Origin: Photobacterium jeanii
Lineage (GTDB): Bacteria; Pseudomonadota; Gammaproteobacteria; Enterobacterales; Vibrionaceae
DNA: 64,000 nt
Assembly: GCF_001650345.1 (NCBI RefSeq)
Contig: NZ_LVHF01000012.1
Location: 1,355,181-1,419,180, forward strand
Direction of reading: 5' to 3'
The translations under genes were made by a program, and so were the position numbers. A model generated the notes under the pieces. The model was not told where the DNA came from. It did no database searches and was given only the letters and a program-made list of their open reading frames with translations. Shown here one piece after another: positions 48,817-59,266 of the stretch; the first letter of the stretch is position 1, and each line of letters starts with the position of its first letter.

Positions 48817-49602
48817 TTACTTCGCGACTTCACGGTGAAACACCTGCTCACCTAAGTGAAAGACATTCAGCTCACCCGCCTGCATCTTGTGCCAATTTTC
48901 ATCATTGGTTAACGGCTGAGTGGCAATCACAGTCACCACATCATTCGGCGTTGTTTCTTGATTAAAGTCGATAGTGACATCTTCATCAATCAAAGACGCT
49001 TGCCCAAAGGGGGCTCGACGCGTGATCCAATGTAAGTTGTTGGTACAGTAAGTCACCACATCATCGCCGTCACTCAGCAACATGTTATACACCCCGAGTT
49101 GACGTAATGTGTCACAACACTCGGCAATGAATTGGTACAACACATTGTCATCAGACGGTCGGTGCGCAAACTTCGCCTCAAGCTGATTCACCAGCCAGCA
49201 AAAAGCAATTTCACTGTCGGTATCACCAACGGGCTGAAAACGGCCTGTAGCCAAACTTTCATAACCTGTTAGCTGCCCATTATGGGCAAAGGTCCAGTAT
49301 CTACCCCATAACTCTCGGGTAAACGGGTGCGTATTTTCTAAACTCACTCCGCCCCGATTGGCCTGCCGGATATGACTGACCACGGCGCAACTTTTAATTG
49401 GGTACTCTTGTACCAACTCAGCAATACGTGATTTACAGCTTGGATTAGGATCTTTAAAGGTTCTAAAACCTTTACCTTCGTAAAAAGTGATCCCCCAGCC
49501 ATCGCTGTGTGGGCCGGTATTACCGCCACGTTGCATCAAGCCAGTAAAGCTGAAACAAATATCGGTTGGCACATTGGCGCTCATGCCAAGCAATTCACAC
49601 AT
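48817..49602 (-). CDS. yafJ: Class II glutamine amidotransferase YafJ
   Basis: Predicted Ntn-type glutamine amidohydrolase; the substrate accepting the ammonia is unknown. After removal of Met1 the N-terminal Cys2 (MCELLGMSANVPTD) would be the nucleophile, as in GATase II enzymes. Conserved active-site segments include HIRQANRG, AHNGQLTG and PVGDTDSE. The 261-residue protein is collinear with E. coli YafJ. It lies 84 bp downstream of gmhA, as in E. coli. Confidence 0.93.
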   Translation of the reverse strand: MCELLGMSANVPTDICFSFTGLMQRGGNTGPHSDGWGITFYEGKGFRTFKDPNPSCKSRIAELVQEYPIKSCAVVSHIRQANRGGVSLENTHPFTRELWGRYWTFAHNGQLTGYESLATGRFQPVGDTDSEIAFCWLVNQLEAKFAHRPSDDNVLYQFIAECCDTLRQLGVYNMLLSDGDDVVTYCTNNLHWITRRAPFGQASLIDEDVTIDFNQETTPNDVVTVIATQPLTNDENWHKMQAGELNVFHLGEQVFHREVAK

Positions 49603-49686
49603 ATTCCTTTATGCCCTTATTAATTAAAAGTTAATCTGCTATAGGCTAGTTGTACTACGCGCTTCATTGAAGCTCAAGCAGCAGAT

Positions 49687-50268
49687 TTACTCTGCTGCCA
49701 TTTCCTTTTCAACCAACATGATCAAGATGTGAATGATCTTGATGTGGATCTCTTGGATACGGTCAGCGTAGCCAAAGTGAGGAACGCGAATTTCAACGTC
49801 CGCCAGACCCGCCATCTTACCGCCATCTTTACCCGTTAGCGCAATCACTTTCATGCCTTTCGCATGAGCCGCTTCAATCGCTTTCAGGATGTTACCTGAA
49901 TTGCCTGACGTCGATAGACCAAACAGCACATCACCTTTTTGGCCAACCGCTTCTAGGTAGCGCGAAAATACGTACTCATAACCAAAGTCGTTACTTACAC
50001 ACGACAGGTGGCTTGGATCTGAAATCGCAATGCCAGGGTAACCCGGACGATTTTCACGGTAACGACCCGTTAGCTCTTCAGCAAAGTGCATCGCATCACA
50101 GTGCGAGCCACCATTACCACATGACAATACTTTACCGCCCTGTTTGAACGACTCAGCTAGCAGTTTTGCTGCCGCTTCGATATCGGCCATGTTTTTTTCA
50201 TCGCTTAGGAAGCTATTAAGTACGTCGGCAGCTTCAGTTAATTCTGCGCGAATAAGATCTTGGTACAT
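49687..50268 (-). CDS. gmhA: Sedoheptulose-7-phosphate isomerase GmhA
   Basis: First step of ADP-heptose synthesis for the LPS inner core: isomerises sedoheptulose-7-phosphate to heptose-7-phosphate; cytosolic SIS-domain enzyme. The 193-residue protein has [28 protein letters not shown] (phosphate loop) and the metal-ligand histidine region EIHIKIIH. It matches E. coli LpcA closely. It is transcribed toward yafJ, with the SulP gene inserted between it and fadE relative to E. coli. Confidence 0.97.
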   Translation of the reverse strand: MYQDLIRAELTEAADVLNSFLSDEKNMADIEAAAKLLAESFKQGGKVLSCGNGGSHCDAMHFAEELTGRYRENRPGYPGIAISDPSHLSCVSNDFGYEYVFSRYLEAVGQKGDVLFGLSTSGNSGNILKAIEAAHAKGMKVIALTGKDGGKMAGLADVEIRVPHFGYADRIQEIHIKIIHILIMLVEKEMAAE

Positions 50269-50332
50269 AGGCTATTCTCTTATTATTCATCAAGTGCGCG
50301 CCGGACCAGCCATAGTTACCAGTCTGCTTTTG

Positions 50333-52072
50333 TTACGCGCCAGTATCAGCAGTGTACAAAGAAACTGGCGAAGGTGTCGACTCCTGAACCGAGACATTGT
50401 CAGCGTTTTGCGCTAATTGACTACGTAATGACGCATCATCAGCAACCAGTGCAATATTTTCACCTACCAAAACGCCTGCTTGCGACAGTTTGGCAACCAC
50501 GTGTGGCACCGCGCCATAGAAGAACACCGGATAATGACGAATACGGTCAATCGCCGCTTCGAGCGCATGAATAGCTGTGATATCGATAGTGGTAACATCG
50601 CTAAAATCCAGTACCACAGCACGCGTATCACCTGGGGTGTTATCAATCACAGCAAAGGCTTTCTCACTTGCGGCAAAGAACAGCGGACCATTGATGTCGT
50701 ATACCACCACATCATCACCTAATTCCAAGTGCGGGTGCGATTCCACTTTAGCAACCGTCGTCAAGCTCGCAATACGTTGAATGAACAGCACGCCCGCCAG
50801 CAGTAAGCCAACCACGACCGCTACCACCATGTCGAATACCACGGTCAAGCTAAAACAGGTTAGAAGTACAGCCACATCACGGCGTGGGGCTACTTTCAGC
50901 GTGTGCACGAAGTGCGGCGCTTCAGACATATTCCATGCCACCATGATCAGCAAACCTGCCAGCGCACTCATAGGGACATAAGACAACATAGGCGCCAGCA
51001 CTAACATTGCCGCTAGCACAAACAAGGCGTGAATAATGGCAGACACAGGAGAAAATGCCCCTGCACGGATATTGGTCGCCGTACGAGCAATCGCAGCTGT
51101 TGCTGGAATCCCGCCAAAGAAAGGCACGACCATATTCGCAATGCCTTGACCCACTAGCTCAGCATCAGGATTATGTTTTTTACCCGTCATACCATCCGCA
51201 ACCACGGCGCACAGTAGCGACTCAATACAACCAAGCATGGCAATGGTAAATGCCGCTGGTAGTAGCTCAACCACAAGATCCCAGCTAAAAGACGGTTGTT
51301 CCCAAATCAAACTAAATTGCGGTAAAACTTGAGGAATACCCTGACCAATCACATCACCAATGTGGTACTGGAATTTTTCCCCGAGCAAACCAACGTGGAT
51401 ACCTGACATTTGGTTCAATACCAATGCCATCACAGTCCCCACAACCAAGGCTACAACGTGCGGTGGAATACGCGTTTTCAACTTAGCCCAGCCAATAAAA
51501 ATGGCAATCGTTGCCAAACCAACGAGCGCATCAGCCCCGTTAACAGTTGGCATTGCATGGGCGTAAGCCATCACTTTTTCAGGAAAATGCACGGGATTGG
51601 TCGCAACTTGCAAACCTAGCAAATCTTTTAACTGCAAGAAGGCAATCACCAAACCAATACCCGCGGTAAAGCCAGTGGTCACTGGGTATGGCACATACGC
51701 CACCAGCTGCCCCAAGCGCAGCATCCCCATCAAGACTAAGATCACACCCGACATCAGTGTTGCCAGCATCAAACCAGACAAACCATATTGCTGAGTGATA
51801 GGTAATAGGATCACCACAAAAGCCGCTGTAGGGCCTGTGATATTAAAACGAGAGCCGCCAAATAAGGCTGCTAATAAACCGGCTACGATAACCGTATATA
51901 GACCGTGCTGTGGCGGTACTCCCACCGCTATTGCCAGTGCCATCCCTAGCGGAATCGCAACCACACCAACGGTAATACCTGACATTAAGTCAGCACGAAG
52001 TTTTGAGAAAGAAAAGCCTTCCTCCCACGCTTGTCGCAAAGCATGAAATAACAACACAACTAGCTCCTGCAT
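50333..52072 (-). CDS. SulP-family anion transporter with STAS domain
   Basis: Predicted inner-membrane transporter of the SLC26/SulP family (sulfate, bicarbonate or dicarboxylate; substrate not predictable). The 579-residue protein has about 12-14 helices, with the signature GLYTVIVAGLLAALFGGSRF followed by NITGPTAAFVVIL. A cytosolic C-terminal STAS domain (about residues 455-560) carries the conserved VVLDFSDVTTIDITAIHAL loop. No carbonic anhydrase or sulfate-assimilation gene is adjacent. It is absent between fadE and gmhA in E. coli. Confidence 0.88.
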   Translation of the reverse strand: MQELVVLLFHALRQAWEEGFSFSKLRADLMSGITVGVVAIPLGMALAIAVGVPPQHGLYTVIVAGLLAALFGGSRFNITGPTAAFVVILLPITQQYGLSGLMLATLMSGVILVLMGMLRLGQLVAYVPYPVTTGFTAGIGLVIAFLQLKDLLGLQVATNPVHFPEKVMAYAHAMPTVNGADALVGLATIAIFIGWAKLKTRIPPHVVALVVGTVMALVLNQMSGIHVGLLGEKFQYHIGDVIGQGIPQVLPQFSLIWEQPSFSWDLVVELLPAAFTIAMLGCIESLLCAVVADGMTGKKHNPDAELVGQGIANMVVPFFGGIPATAAIARTATNIRAGAFSPVSAIIHALFVLAAMLVLAPMLSYVPMSALAGLLIMVAWNMSEAPHFVHTLKVAPRRDVAVLLTCFSLTVVFDMVVAVVVGLLLAGVLFIQRIASLTTVAKVESHPHLELGDDVVVYDINGPLFFAASEKAFAVIDNTPGDTRAVVLDFSDVTTIDITAIHALEAAIDRIRHYPVFFYGAVPHVVAKLSQAGVLVGENIALVADDASLRSQLAQNADNVSVQESTPSPVSLYTADTGA

Positions 52073-52605
52073 TTAAGCAACAGTTTTAACAGAAATAGCT
52101 GTCAACCCGAGGTAGAGGGATTCCGGCGGGCAAGTGTCAGTCGGAGACTTCGGGTAAGGCAACAATAAAGATGATGAATCACTGAGGATGAGCTACCACC
52201 ACCGACAAACTGAAATATTGTCGATAACGGTGAGATGACAAACAGCTCAGGAACGTGAGCAACATCACATAAGACCCCAGTATGTTATCCCTATTTTGGA
52301 TTTTGGCAAGGCAAAACCATGCTGTTACTGATCTTCATCAACCTCAGTAAACACAAGGCTTGCCGACAAACTGGTTATGTAACTGTTCACTTTCAGAGCA
52401 GAAAAGTATTTTACATTTCATTAAAAAGCGACTTACAATTATCACAAGTGGTAAGACCTCTTACCTAGCATAAAATGTACCTACACCGAATAAGAGAATT
52501 ACAACACTGCGCGACGATGACAACGAGCAATATCGATAACCCATGATTCACCGCTTAAGTCGAGTAAGCGCGGTACCAACCATATAACGATTAAGGAGAA
52601 TCACC
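52073..52605. other. Divergent intergenic region between SulP gene and fadE
   Basis: 533 bp with no supported reading frame. It contains a FadR-like operator at 52446-52462 and a TAAAAT -10-like hexamer at 52471-52476 for fadE. The left half (52080-52330) shows no clear element beyond whatever promoter drives the SulP gene. Confidence 0.6.
52446..52462 (+). promoter_or_regulatory. FadR-like operator upstream of fadE
   Basis: AAGTGGTAAGACCTCTT is an imperfect palindrome matching 13 of 16 specified positions of the E. coli FadR consensus AACTGGTCnGACCTGTT. It sits just before a TAAAAT -10-like hexamer, so a bound repressor would cover the -35. This fits FadR repression of fatty-acid degradation genes. 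Confidence 0.65.
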
Positions 52606-55062
52606 ATGGTCACTGCTGTGTACCTGCTCGGTCTGATTGGGGTGTTGGGGCTACTCGCCTATCATCGCACCAACCTACGAACCTTTACCTTCACGGTCGC
52701 GGTGGCGCTTGCCCTTGGCACCGCACTGGGCGTCACAGGACAAATCAGCTGGCTTGTGTTCCTTGCTATTGCCATTCCTCTTAATATCAACTCAGTACGC
52801 CAACAGCTATTGAGTAAGCCAGCATTGGCAATGTTCAAAAAAGTCATGCCTGAAATGTCACGCACCGAAAAGGAAGCCATTGATGCTGGCACCGTATGGT
52901 GGGAAGCGGATCTTTTCCGTGGCGCACCAGACTGGAACAAACTTCATGACATCCCCGCGCCTCGCCTCAGCGCAGAAGAAAAAGCTTTCCTTGAGGGACC
53001 GGTTAACGAAGTTTGTCGCATGACCAACGACTTCCAGATCACCCACGATCTCGCCGATCTACCACCTGAGATCTGGCAATACCTCAAAGATCATAAATTC
53101 TTCGCTATGATCATCAAAAAAGAATACGGTGGCCTTGATTTCTCGGCTTACGCACAATCGCGTGTCCTGCAAAAACTGACTGGTGTCTCAGGTGTGTTGT
53201 CATCAACGGTTGGGGTACCGAACTCACTCGGTCCGGGAGAATTACTGCAGCACTACGGGACTGAAGAACAAAAGAATTACTACCTACCGCGCTTAGCCGA
53301 AGGTAAAGAAATTCCATGTTTCGCTCTTACCAGCCCAGAAGCGGGCTCTGATGCCGGTTCAATCCCTGATTTTGGGATCGTGAAAAAAGGCATGTGGCAA
53401 GGGGAAGAAGTCCTCGGCATGGAGCTAACGTGGAACAAGCGTTATATCACCCTTGCCCCAGTGGCAACTGTACTCGGGTTAGCCTTCAAGCTGTTTGACC
53501 CAGACCACCACCTTGGTGATGAAGAAGAGCTAGGCATTACCTGTGCCTTGATCCCTACCGATATTGATGGCGTGAAAATTGGTCGTCGTCACTTCCCACT
53601 CAATGTGCCATTCCAAAATGGTCCAACTCAAGGCAATAAAGTCTTTGTACCTATCGACTTCATCATTGGCGGTCAAGAAATGGCTGGTCAAGGCTGGCGT
53701 ATGCTGGTGGAATGTTTATCCGTTGGTCGTGGTATCACTTTACCATCCAACGCCACTGGCGGCTTAAAAACAGCCGCACTGGCAACGGGGGCGTATGCTC
53801 GTATCCGTCGCCAGTTCAAACTTCCTATTGGCAAAATGGAAGGGATCGAAGAGCCATTGGCACGCATTGGTGGTAATGCCTATGTCATGGATGCTGCCAG
53901 TAGCCTAACCGTTGCAGGGATCGACCTTGGTGAAAAACCATCGGTGATCTCAGCCATCGTTAAATACCATTGTACCCACCGTGGTCAGAAGAGCGTCATT
54001 GATGCGATGGACATCGCGGGCGGTAAAGGCATTTGTATGGGGCCAAGCAACTTCTTAGCGCGAGGCTATCAAGGCGCGCCTATTGCGGTCACGGTGGAAG
54101 GGGCAAACATCCTCACTCGCTCGATGATCATCTTTGGTCAAGGGGCGATCCGCTGTCACCCTTATGTCTTAGCTGAAATGAATGCGGCTTACCAAGATAA
54201 TGAGCAGCAAGCGCTTGAAGAATTTGATCAAGCGGTGTTTGGTCATGTCGGCTTTGTGATCAGCAATATGGTGCGTTCGTTCTGGTTAGGTTTAGTCGAT
54301 GGTCGCGGTACTAGCACCCCAACCAAAGATCAAACTCGTCGCTACTACCAGCAACTCAATCGTTACAGTGCCAACTTAGCGCTCCTAGCGGATATCTCAA
54401 TGGCGGTATTAGGTGGCTCGCTCAAACGTAAAGAGCGTTTATCTGCTCGTTTAGGGGATGTGCTTAGCCAACTCTATTTGGCCTCAGCAACGCTAAAACG
54501 TTACCAAGAAGAAGGTCAGAAGCAAGACGACTTGCCACTGGTGCACTGGGGCATGCAAGACGCGCTCTATCAAACCGAGCAAGCGTTGGATCAGTTCTTA
54601 CGTAACTTCCCAAATCGTCCGATCGCCGCCTTGTTACGCTTCACGCTATTCCCACTCGGTGTGGGTCGCCAACAACCTAACGATAAACTCGACAGCAAGG
54701 TAGCACGTATTCTGCAAACCCCTTGTGAGACTCGTAGTCGTCTCGGTCGTGGACAGTTCTTCGAGCCTGTCGATAACAACGCTGTTGGCTTGATGGAGCA
54801 AGCGCTTAAAAACATCTTAGCCGCAGAGCCGATTTACGACCGAGTATGTCAGGCAGCAGGTAAGAAATTCCCGTTCATGCAGCTTGATAAGCTAGCAGAA
54901 ACTGGGTTAAGCCTTAACGCCATCAACGAGCAAGAAGCCGAACAGCTTCGTATTGCTGAGCAAGGACGTCTTCGCACCATCAATGTCGATGACTTTGACC
55001 CGCAAGAGCTGGCGGCAGCATCTGAGCCAAATAACAACAAGCATATTGATAACGCCGCTTAA
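52606..55062 (+). CDS. fadE: Acyl-CoA dehydrogenase FadE
   Basis: FAD-dependent first step of fatty-acid beta-oxidation, converting acyl-CoA to trans-2-enoyl-CoA. The 818-residue protein is of the long FadE type (E. coli 814), with N-terminal hydrophobic segments suggesting membrane association. It has the acyl-CoA dehydrogenase motif [14 protein letters not shown], the flavin-domain segment [19 protein letters not shown], and a C-terminal extra helical domain unique to this family. The ribosome-binding site AAGGAGA is strong. It is monocistronic and ends at a terminator. Confidence 0.97.
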   Translation: MVTAVYLLGLIGVLGLLAYHRTNLRTFTFTVAVALALGTALGVTGQISWLVFLAIAIPLNINSVRQQLLSKPALAMFKKVMPEMSRTEKEAIDAGTVWWEADLFRGAPDWNKLHDIPAPRLSAEEKAFLEGPVNEVCRMTNDFQITHDLADLPPEIWQYLKDHKFFAMIIKKEYGGLDFSAYAQSRVLQKLTGVSGVLSSTVGVPNSLGPGELLQHYGTEEQKNYYLPRLAEGKEIPCFALTSPEAGSDAGSIPDFGIVKKGMWQGEEVLGMELTWNKRYITLAPVATVLGLAFKLFDPDHHLGDEEELGITCALIPTDIDGVKIGRRHFPLNVPFQNGPTQGNKVFVPIDFIIGGQEMAGQGWRMLVECLSVGRGITLPSNATGGLKTAALATGAYARIRRQFKLPIGKMEGIEEPLARIGGNAYVMDAASSLTVAGIDLGEKPSVISAIVKYHCTHRGQKSVIDAMDIAGGKGICMGPSNFLARGYQGAPIAVTVEGANILTRSMIIFGQGAIRCHPYVLAEMNAAYQDNEQQALEEFDQAVFGHVGFVISNMVRSFWLGLVDGRGTSTPTKDQTRRYYQQLNRYSANLALLADISMAVLGGSLKRKERLSARLGDVLSQLYLASATLKRYQEEGQKQDDLPLVHWGMQDALYQTEQALDQFLRNFPNRPIAALLRFTLFPLGVGRQQPNDKLDSKVARILQTPCETRSRLGRGQFFEPVDNNAVGLMEQALKNILAAEPIYDRVCQAAGKKFPFMQLDKLAETGLSLNAINEQEAEQLRIAEQGRLRTINVDDFDPQELAAASEPNNNKHIDNAA

Positions 55063-55127
55063 ATAGCGTACCACCCAGCTTGAGTTCGACAAATGAAAGG
55101 AGCATCTGCCAGAGGTGCTCCAATACG

Positions 55128-55155
55128 AAAAAAGGGAAGCCTCGCTTCCCTTTCT
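55128..55155. terminator. Terminator between fadE and the TIGR03503 gene
   Basis: 10-bp stem AAAGGGAAGC / GCTTCCCTTT with a CTC loop, T-rich on both strands, between convergent genes. A weaker GGAGCA/TGCTCC hairpin precedes it at 55097-55121. Confidence 0.85.
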
Positions 55156-55170
55156 TACTGACTATGCTCA

Positions 55171-56445
55171 CTAACTGGCTTTAGGATCAGCCTCTGCTTC
55201 ATCAGGCATTTCACCGGCTTCATCCAACGCTTTCGCTATCACTTTCTTGGTCTTCCACTTGCGCCAACCAAAGCCACCAGCCACGACCAACACGATCAAG
55301 AGTAAGTTACCGCCAATGATCAATTTGATTGCTTTCGCACGCGCCGCTGCTTTTTCAGCCGCCAAACGCTTCTCTTCTTCTTCCCGTGCTTTCTTTTCTT
55401 GCTGAAGACGGAAATCTTCCAAGTTACGATCAAGCTTCAGCTCGGCTTGAACCGCAAAGTGCTTTTTCGGCAAACCAAAAATGAGCTCACGATTGTTGAT
55501 CAGATCTGTCGCATACAACCACCCCGACCAAGTGTACTGACCAGGCTCACCCATATTGGGCACTGTAAGCTTCAACACTTCTTGCTCCCCGACGGTATGC
55601 CCTTGGCTGATTGTCACTTTACCTTCAGGATCTATTTGTTCTAGATGGGCAGCAATCGAACCGGATACTACCGCGCCCATTTCAGGGGTTACCACCAACT
55701 GGTGCGGCTCTTGTTGATCGCGCCCTTGAATAAAGTCAGCTGTCAGCGGTGGCGGATACACCAACACCTGCTGCTCAAAGGTACGCAAGAAAATACCGTT
55801 ACGGGAAGTCACACGCACTCGGTACTTACCCGGTTGAATTTGGATCGGTAAGGCGACGGTGAAAATGCCGTCACCCGGATATTCATCGAATCCAATCCCA
55901 TCATCGGTAAATTCACCTAAGATGATCGGCCCCGGACGCTCTTTTTCTGGTAAGGCATCTGGATTTTCAACGTATTCGAGGAACTCAACTTGCAGCTTTA
56001 CTCGATTAAGAAAATCACGCAGGGTCAGCAATTGATCGTCTTGTAGTAATCGGGCTGTAAACTTGAGGGTTTCAGACTGATAAAGTCTGGAAGGGAGATC
56101 ATCGATCTCAAGCTTGAGGTTCGATAGCACATCCACCTGATTTTTGGGCGTCACCCGACCAACCGCTTGCCACGGTCCCGGCATCGGCTTTTCGATCGAA
56201 ATTATATCGACCCCTTTTTCCTCATACCAAGACACATTTTCAGGATGACGCCACGAGTAGTATTTGGTGCCATCTGGTCGCACCAACACCACTGAGCTAC
56301 TTTCTTTATCACGTTTAACCATGAAGGACACTTGTTCCACCGTGGGATCAACGCGAAAACGGTTATCTAGCCATGACATTTGCGTGCTGTCTTGTGCCCA
56401 AGCCATCAGAGGCAAAATCATCATTAATATCAATAACCGCGACAT
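55171..56445 (-). CDS. TIGR03503-type membrane-anchored periplasmic protein
   Basis: Protein of unknown function, 424 residues. Visible parts: an N-terminal signal peptide (cleaved near AWAQ), a long region with immunoglobulin-like beta-sandwich character (GKYRVRVTSRNGIFLRTFEQQV), a charged coiled-coil stretch (EEEEKRLAAEKAAARAKA), one membrane helix (about 380-400) and a short acidic cytosolic tail. The whole is typical of the TIGR03503 family found next to dnaQ in vibrios. It begins eight bases after the dnaQ stop, so it is probably co-transcribed with dnaQ. Confidence 0.8.
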   Translation of the reverse strand: MSRLLILMMILPLMAWAQDSTQMSWLDNRFRVDPTVEQVSFMVKRDKESSSVVLVRPDGTKYYSWRHPENVSWYEEKGVDIISIEKPMPGPWQAVGRVTPKNQVDVLSNLKLEIDDLPSRLYQSETLKFTARLLQDDQLLTLRDFLNRVKLQVEFLEYVENPDALPEKERPGPIILGEFTDDGIGFDEYPGDGIFTVALPIQIQPGKYRVRVTSRNGIFLRTFEQQVLVYPPPLTADFIQGRDQQEPHQLVVTPEMGAVVSGSIAAHLEQIDPEGKVTISQGHTVGEQEVLKLTVPNMGEPGQYTWSGWLYATDLINNRELIFGLPKKHFAVQAELKLDRNLEDFRLQQEKKAREEEEKRLAAEKAAARAKAIKLIIGGNLLLIVLVVAGGFGWRKWKTKKVIAKALDEAGEMPDEAEADPKAS

Positions 56446-56452
56446 AGCTCTC

Positions 56453-57172
56453 CTACTGACGCCACATTGGGTCGCCTTTGATCACATCTAAACGTTCTTC
56501 GTGTGCTTTTAATTCATCGGCAGATGCACGAATAACCTTTAATGTTTTACGACCAGAAGCGAGACGTTTGATGACATTTTCAACGTTACCGTCATCCCCT
56601 GCGTCTGAACTCAATGCTAACGAGGTTTGACCACCCGTCATCATCAAGTACACATCAGCAAGGATCTCGGCATCGAGCAATGCCCCGTGGAGCGTACGGT
56701 GTGAGTTATCTATGCCGTAACGACCACACAAGACGTCAAGGTTATTACGTTTACCCGGGAACAGCTTTTTCGCCATATCCAAGGTATCGGTAACCTGACA
56801 AAAGTCAGTCGTTTTACCAATTGAAGGATCGAGTTTGCTAAACTCATAATCCATAAAGCCGATATCGAAGGGCGCGTTGTGAGCCACCAGCTCAGCGCCT
56901 TTAATGAAGTCCATGAACTCTTGGTGGACATCGGCGTAAGTGGGCTTATCGAGCAAGAATTCATCGGTAATACCGTGAACGCCTACCGCCTCTTCATCAA
57001 TCAGACGGTCTGGTTTGATGTAAACGTGAAAAGTGTTACCGGTAAATTTACGGTTGATAATTTCAACCGCACCGATTTCGATAATACAGTGCCCCTCGTA
57101 GTGTGGGCCTGTCATATTCATACCCGTGGTTTCGGTATCGAATACAATAATGCGTTGATCAGTAGCTTTCAT
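56453..57172 (-). CDS. dnaQ: DNA polymerase III epsilon subunit (3'-5' proofreading exonuclease)
   Basis: Proofreading subunit of the replicative polymerase core. The 239-residue protein has the three DEDDh exonuclease motifs: Exo I (VFDTETTGM), Exo II (HNAPFDIGF) and Exo III ([14 protein letters not shown]). A C-terminal linker then leads to the region that binds the alpha subunit; a clamp-binding QTSLAL motif follows the exonuclease domain. It is divergent from rnhA by about 50 bp, so the two promoters must overlap, as in E. coli. Confidence 0.98.
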   Translation of the reverse strand: MKATDQRIIVFDTETTGMNMTGPHYEGHCIIEIGAVEIINRKFTGNTFHVYIKPDRLIDEEAVGVHGITDEFLLDKPTYADVHQEFMDFIKGAELVAHNAPFDIGFMDYEFSKLDPSIGKTTDFCQVTDTLDMAKKLFPGKRNNLDVLCGRYGIDNSHRTLHGALLDAEILADVYLMMTGGQTSLALSSDAGDDGNVENVIKRLASGRKTLKVIRASADELKAHEERLDVIKGDPMWRQ

Positions 57173-57223
57173 AATAGCGATTGTGTCAGACTCAAGTTTT
57201 CTCAGAAACGAATACTATCAAAT

Positions 57224-57688
57224 ATGACCAAGCAGGTAGAGATTTTCACAGATGGATCGTGTTTAGGGAATCCGGGGCCAGGAGGCTACGGTACCGTTAT
57301 GCGCTACAAACAGCACGAGAAAGAGCTGTCTGCTGGCTATCACATGACCACCAATAATCGTATGGAGCTGCTCGCAGCCATTGTTGGCTTAGCAAGCCTC
57401 AAAGAATCGTGCATGGTCGATCTGACTACCGATAGCCAATACGTTCGCCAAGGTATTACTCAGTGGATCCATAACTGGAAAAAGCGCGGTTGGAAAACAG
57501 CGGACAAAAAGCCCGTGAAAAATGCCGACCTATGGCAACAGCTCGATCAAGAAACGCAGCGCCACACGGTAAGTTGGCACTGGGTGAAAGGCCACGCTGG
57601 GCACCCTGAAAATGAACGTTGTGACGAACTTGCACGTAGCGCCGCTGAAGCGCCAACCTTAACCGATGAAGGTTACCAAGCGAGCTAG
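57224..57688 (+). CDS. rnhA: Ribonuclease HI
   Basis: Cleaves the RNA strand of RNA-DNA hybrids. The 154-residue protein has the catalytic carboxylates at the E. coli positions: Asp10 ([12 protein letters not shown]), Glu48 (NNRMELLAA), Asp70 (TTDSQYV) and Asp134 in the C-terminal ERCDELA segment, plus the basic handle ([16 protein letters not shown]). I moved the start to the ATG at 57224 because the longer frame runs antisense through dnaQ. Its stop overlaps the yafS stop region by four bases on opposite strands. Confidence 0.98.
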   Translation: MTKQVEIFTDGSCLGNPGPGGYGTVMRYKQHEKELSAGYHMTTNNRMELLAAIVGLASLKESCMVDLTTDSQYVRQGITQWIHNWKKRGWKTADKKPVKNADLWQQLDQETQRHTVSWHWVKGHAGHPENERCDELARSAAEAPTLTDEGYQAS

Positions 57689-58395
57689 TTGATCCTCAGT
57701 GGTGTAAATTGTCGCCTTAGCTTCCAGGTCGGCTTGATCGGTTTAAGTGGGTAAGTACGCTTACGGGCGACAATAAAATACAGCCCCGCTAACGATGGCA
57801 GATGTTCAGCTAAGGCGCTTTCCACCCAAGTCGAGCACATCAAATGCCGCGTGGCAGGTAACACGGCAAACTGCTCGCTATAAACCACCTCGTAATTCAG
57901 TACCCCGAGCCAATCTTCGATTCGCATTGGCATGAACATTTGCCCACACCAAGGATACTTTTTCCGATTCCACGGCAATAGTCCTTTTACCCCGAGCCAG
58001 CTCACTGGATTACAACCCGAGATGATCAAATAGCCATCATCAACCATGACGCGATCCACTTCACGCAACAGGCGATGAGGGTCATTACAATAGTCGAGTT
58101 GATGCGCTAGCAAACAAGCGTCGAAAGATTTTTCAATAAAGGGTAAATTCAGAGGATCGGCAATCAAGTTGTGTAGCGGATTATACTGATCAATACATAC
58201 CTGATGTTGAATGTTACAATGCCCACTCGCGAGCTCACAGCTTAGCCCTCCGAGTTTAAGCATATGATAGCCAAACAGTTTAGGGCACCACTCATCGAGC
58301 TGTGCTTGTAACTGATCTGCCATCCACTCGCCATGTTTGACTTGTGCCCAAGTGGACGGGGCTTCAATCGGTTTTAAAGTCCGCGCTGGCTTCAT
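57685..58395 (-). CDS. yafS: Class I SAM-dependent methyltransferase YafS
   Basis: Predicted methyltransferase of unknown substrate, 236 residues. It has a Rossmann-like core with a conserved [20 protein letters not shown] segment (motif II/III region), [19 protein letters not shown] and [11 protein letters not shown]. The glycine-rich motif I is poorly conserved, as in E. coli YafS. It lies between rnhA and gloB, convergent with rnhA and divergent from gloB, exactly the E. coli order. Confidence 0.88.
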   Translation of the reverse strand: MKPARTLKPIEAPSTWAQVKHGEWMADQLQAQLDEWCPKLFGYHMLKLGGLSCELASGHCNIQHQVCIDQYNPLHNLIADPLNLPFIEKSFDACLLAHQLDYCNDPHRLLREVDRVMVDDGYLIISGCNPVSWLGVKGLLPWNRKKYPWCGQMFMPMRIEDWLGVLNYEVVYSEQFAVLPATRHLMCSTWVESALAEHLPSLAGLYFIVARKRTYPLKPIKPTWKLRRQFTPLRIN

Positions 58396-58435
58396 ACGTT
58401 ATTGCTCAACACCTAGAGGTTGGAGACACAAATTT

Positions 58436-59194
58436 ATGCTAACAGTTAAAAGCATACCCGCATTTGATGACAATTACATCTGGCTAATTCACAGTCAAGA
58501 TAATCACTGTGTTGTTGTCGACCCTGGCGATGCCACCCCAGTAATCAAGGTGTTAGAGCAAGAACAACTCACCCTCGATGCCATCCTGATCACCCATCAT
58601 CACCATGACCATGTCGGTGGGATCAGCGAACTCAAACGCTACGCACCGCATTGCCATATTGTCGGCCCATCGAATGAACCTATCCCAGGTATTTCCCAAT
58701 CAGTAAACGACGGCGATCAAGTTGAACTGTTTGGCGAACGCTTTATGGTGCTAGGTGTTCCCGGCCACACCGCAGGTCATGTTGCTTATGTTGGTGATGA
58801 AAAACTGTTTTGTGGTGATACTCTTTTCTCAGCCGGTTGTGGTCGCTTATTTGAAGGCACGCCAGAGCAAATGTATCAATCACTGCAAAAGCTCGCGGCG
58901 CTGCCTGACGAAACTGAAGTGTACTGCGCCCACGAATACACCTCAGCCAATTTAGCCTTTGCCCTCGTGGCCGACCAAACCAATCCACACCTCCAACGTT
59001 ACCGTGAAGAAGTCAGCCGCAAGCGTGCACAAGGCATAAGTACTATCCCGTCCACATTAGGACAAGAAAAGTTAATTAATCCTTTCTTACGCTGCGATCA
59101 ACCTAGCATCAAAAAAACTGTTGCTGATAAAGCAGTTAACGAGAGTGACATCGAAACCTTTGCGGCACTGCGCCGCTGGAAAGACGAATTTTGA
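58436..59194 (+). CDS. gloB: Hydroxyacylglutathione hydrolase GloB (glyoxalase II)
   Basis: Hydrolyses S-lactoylglutathione to lactate, regenerating glutathione after methylglyoxal detoxification; cytosolic. The 252-residue protein is a metallo-beta-lactamase-fold enzyme with the dinuclear site motif [10 protein letters not shown], the later ligands GHTAGH and [18 protein letters not shown], and a C-terminal substrate-binding domain ([12 protein letters not shown]). The start at 58436 has TTGGAG upstream and gives [16 protein letters not shown]; the longer frame overlaps yafS antisense. Confidence 0.97.
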   Translation: MLTVKSIPAFDDNYIWLIHSQDNHCVVVDPGDATPVIKVLEQEQLTLDAILITHHHHDHVGGISELKRYAPHCHIVGPSNEPIPGISQSVNDGDQVELFGERFMVLGVPGHTAGHVAYVGDEKLFCGDTLFSAGCGRLFEGTPEQMYQSLQKLAALPDETEVYCAHEYTSANLAFALVADQTNPHLQRYREEVSRKRAQGISTIPSTLGQEKLINPFLRCDQPSIKKTVADKAVNESDIETFAALRRWKDEF

Positions 59195-59266
59195 ACCTGA
59201 GTCACTTGTAACCAAGGTGGTTGGACAAGTATTATCACCAACCATTTTGGCTTTATGGCAGGAACA

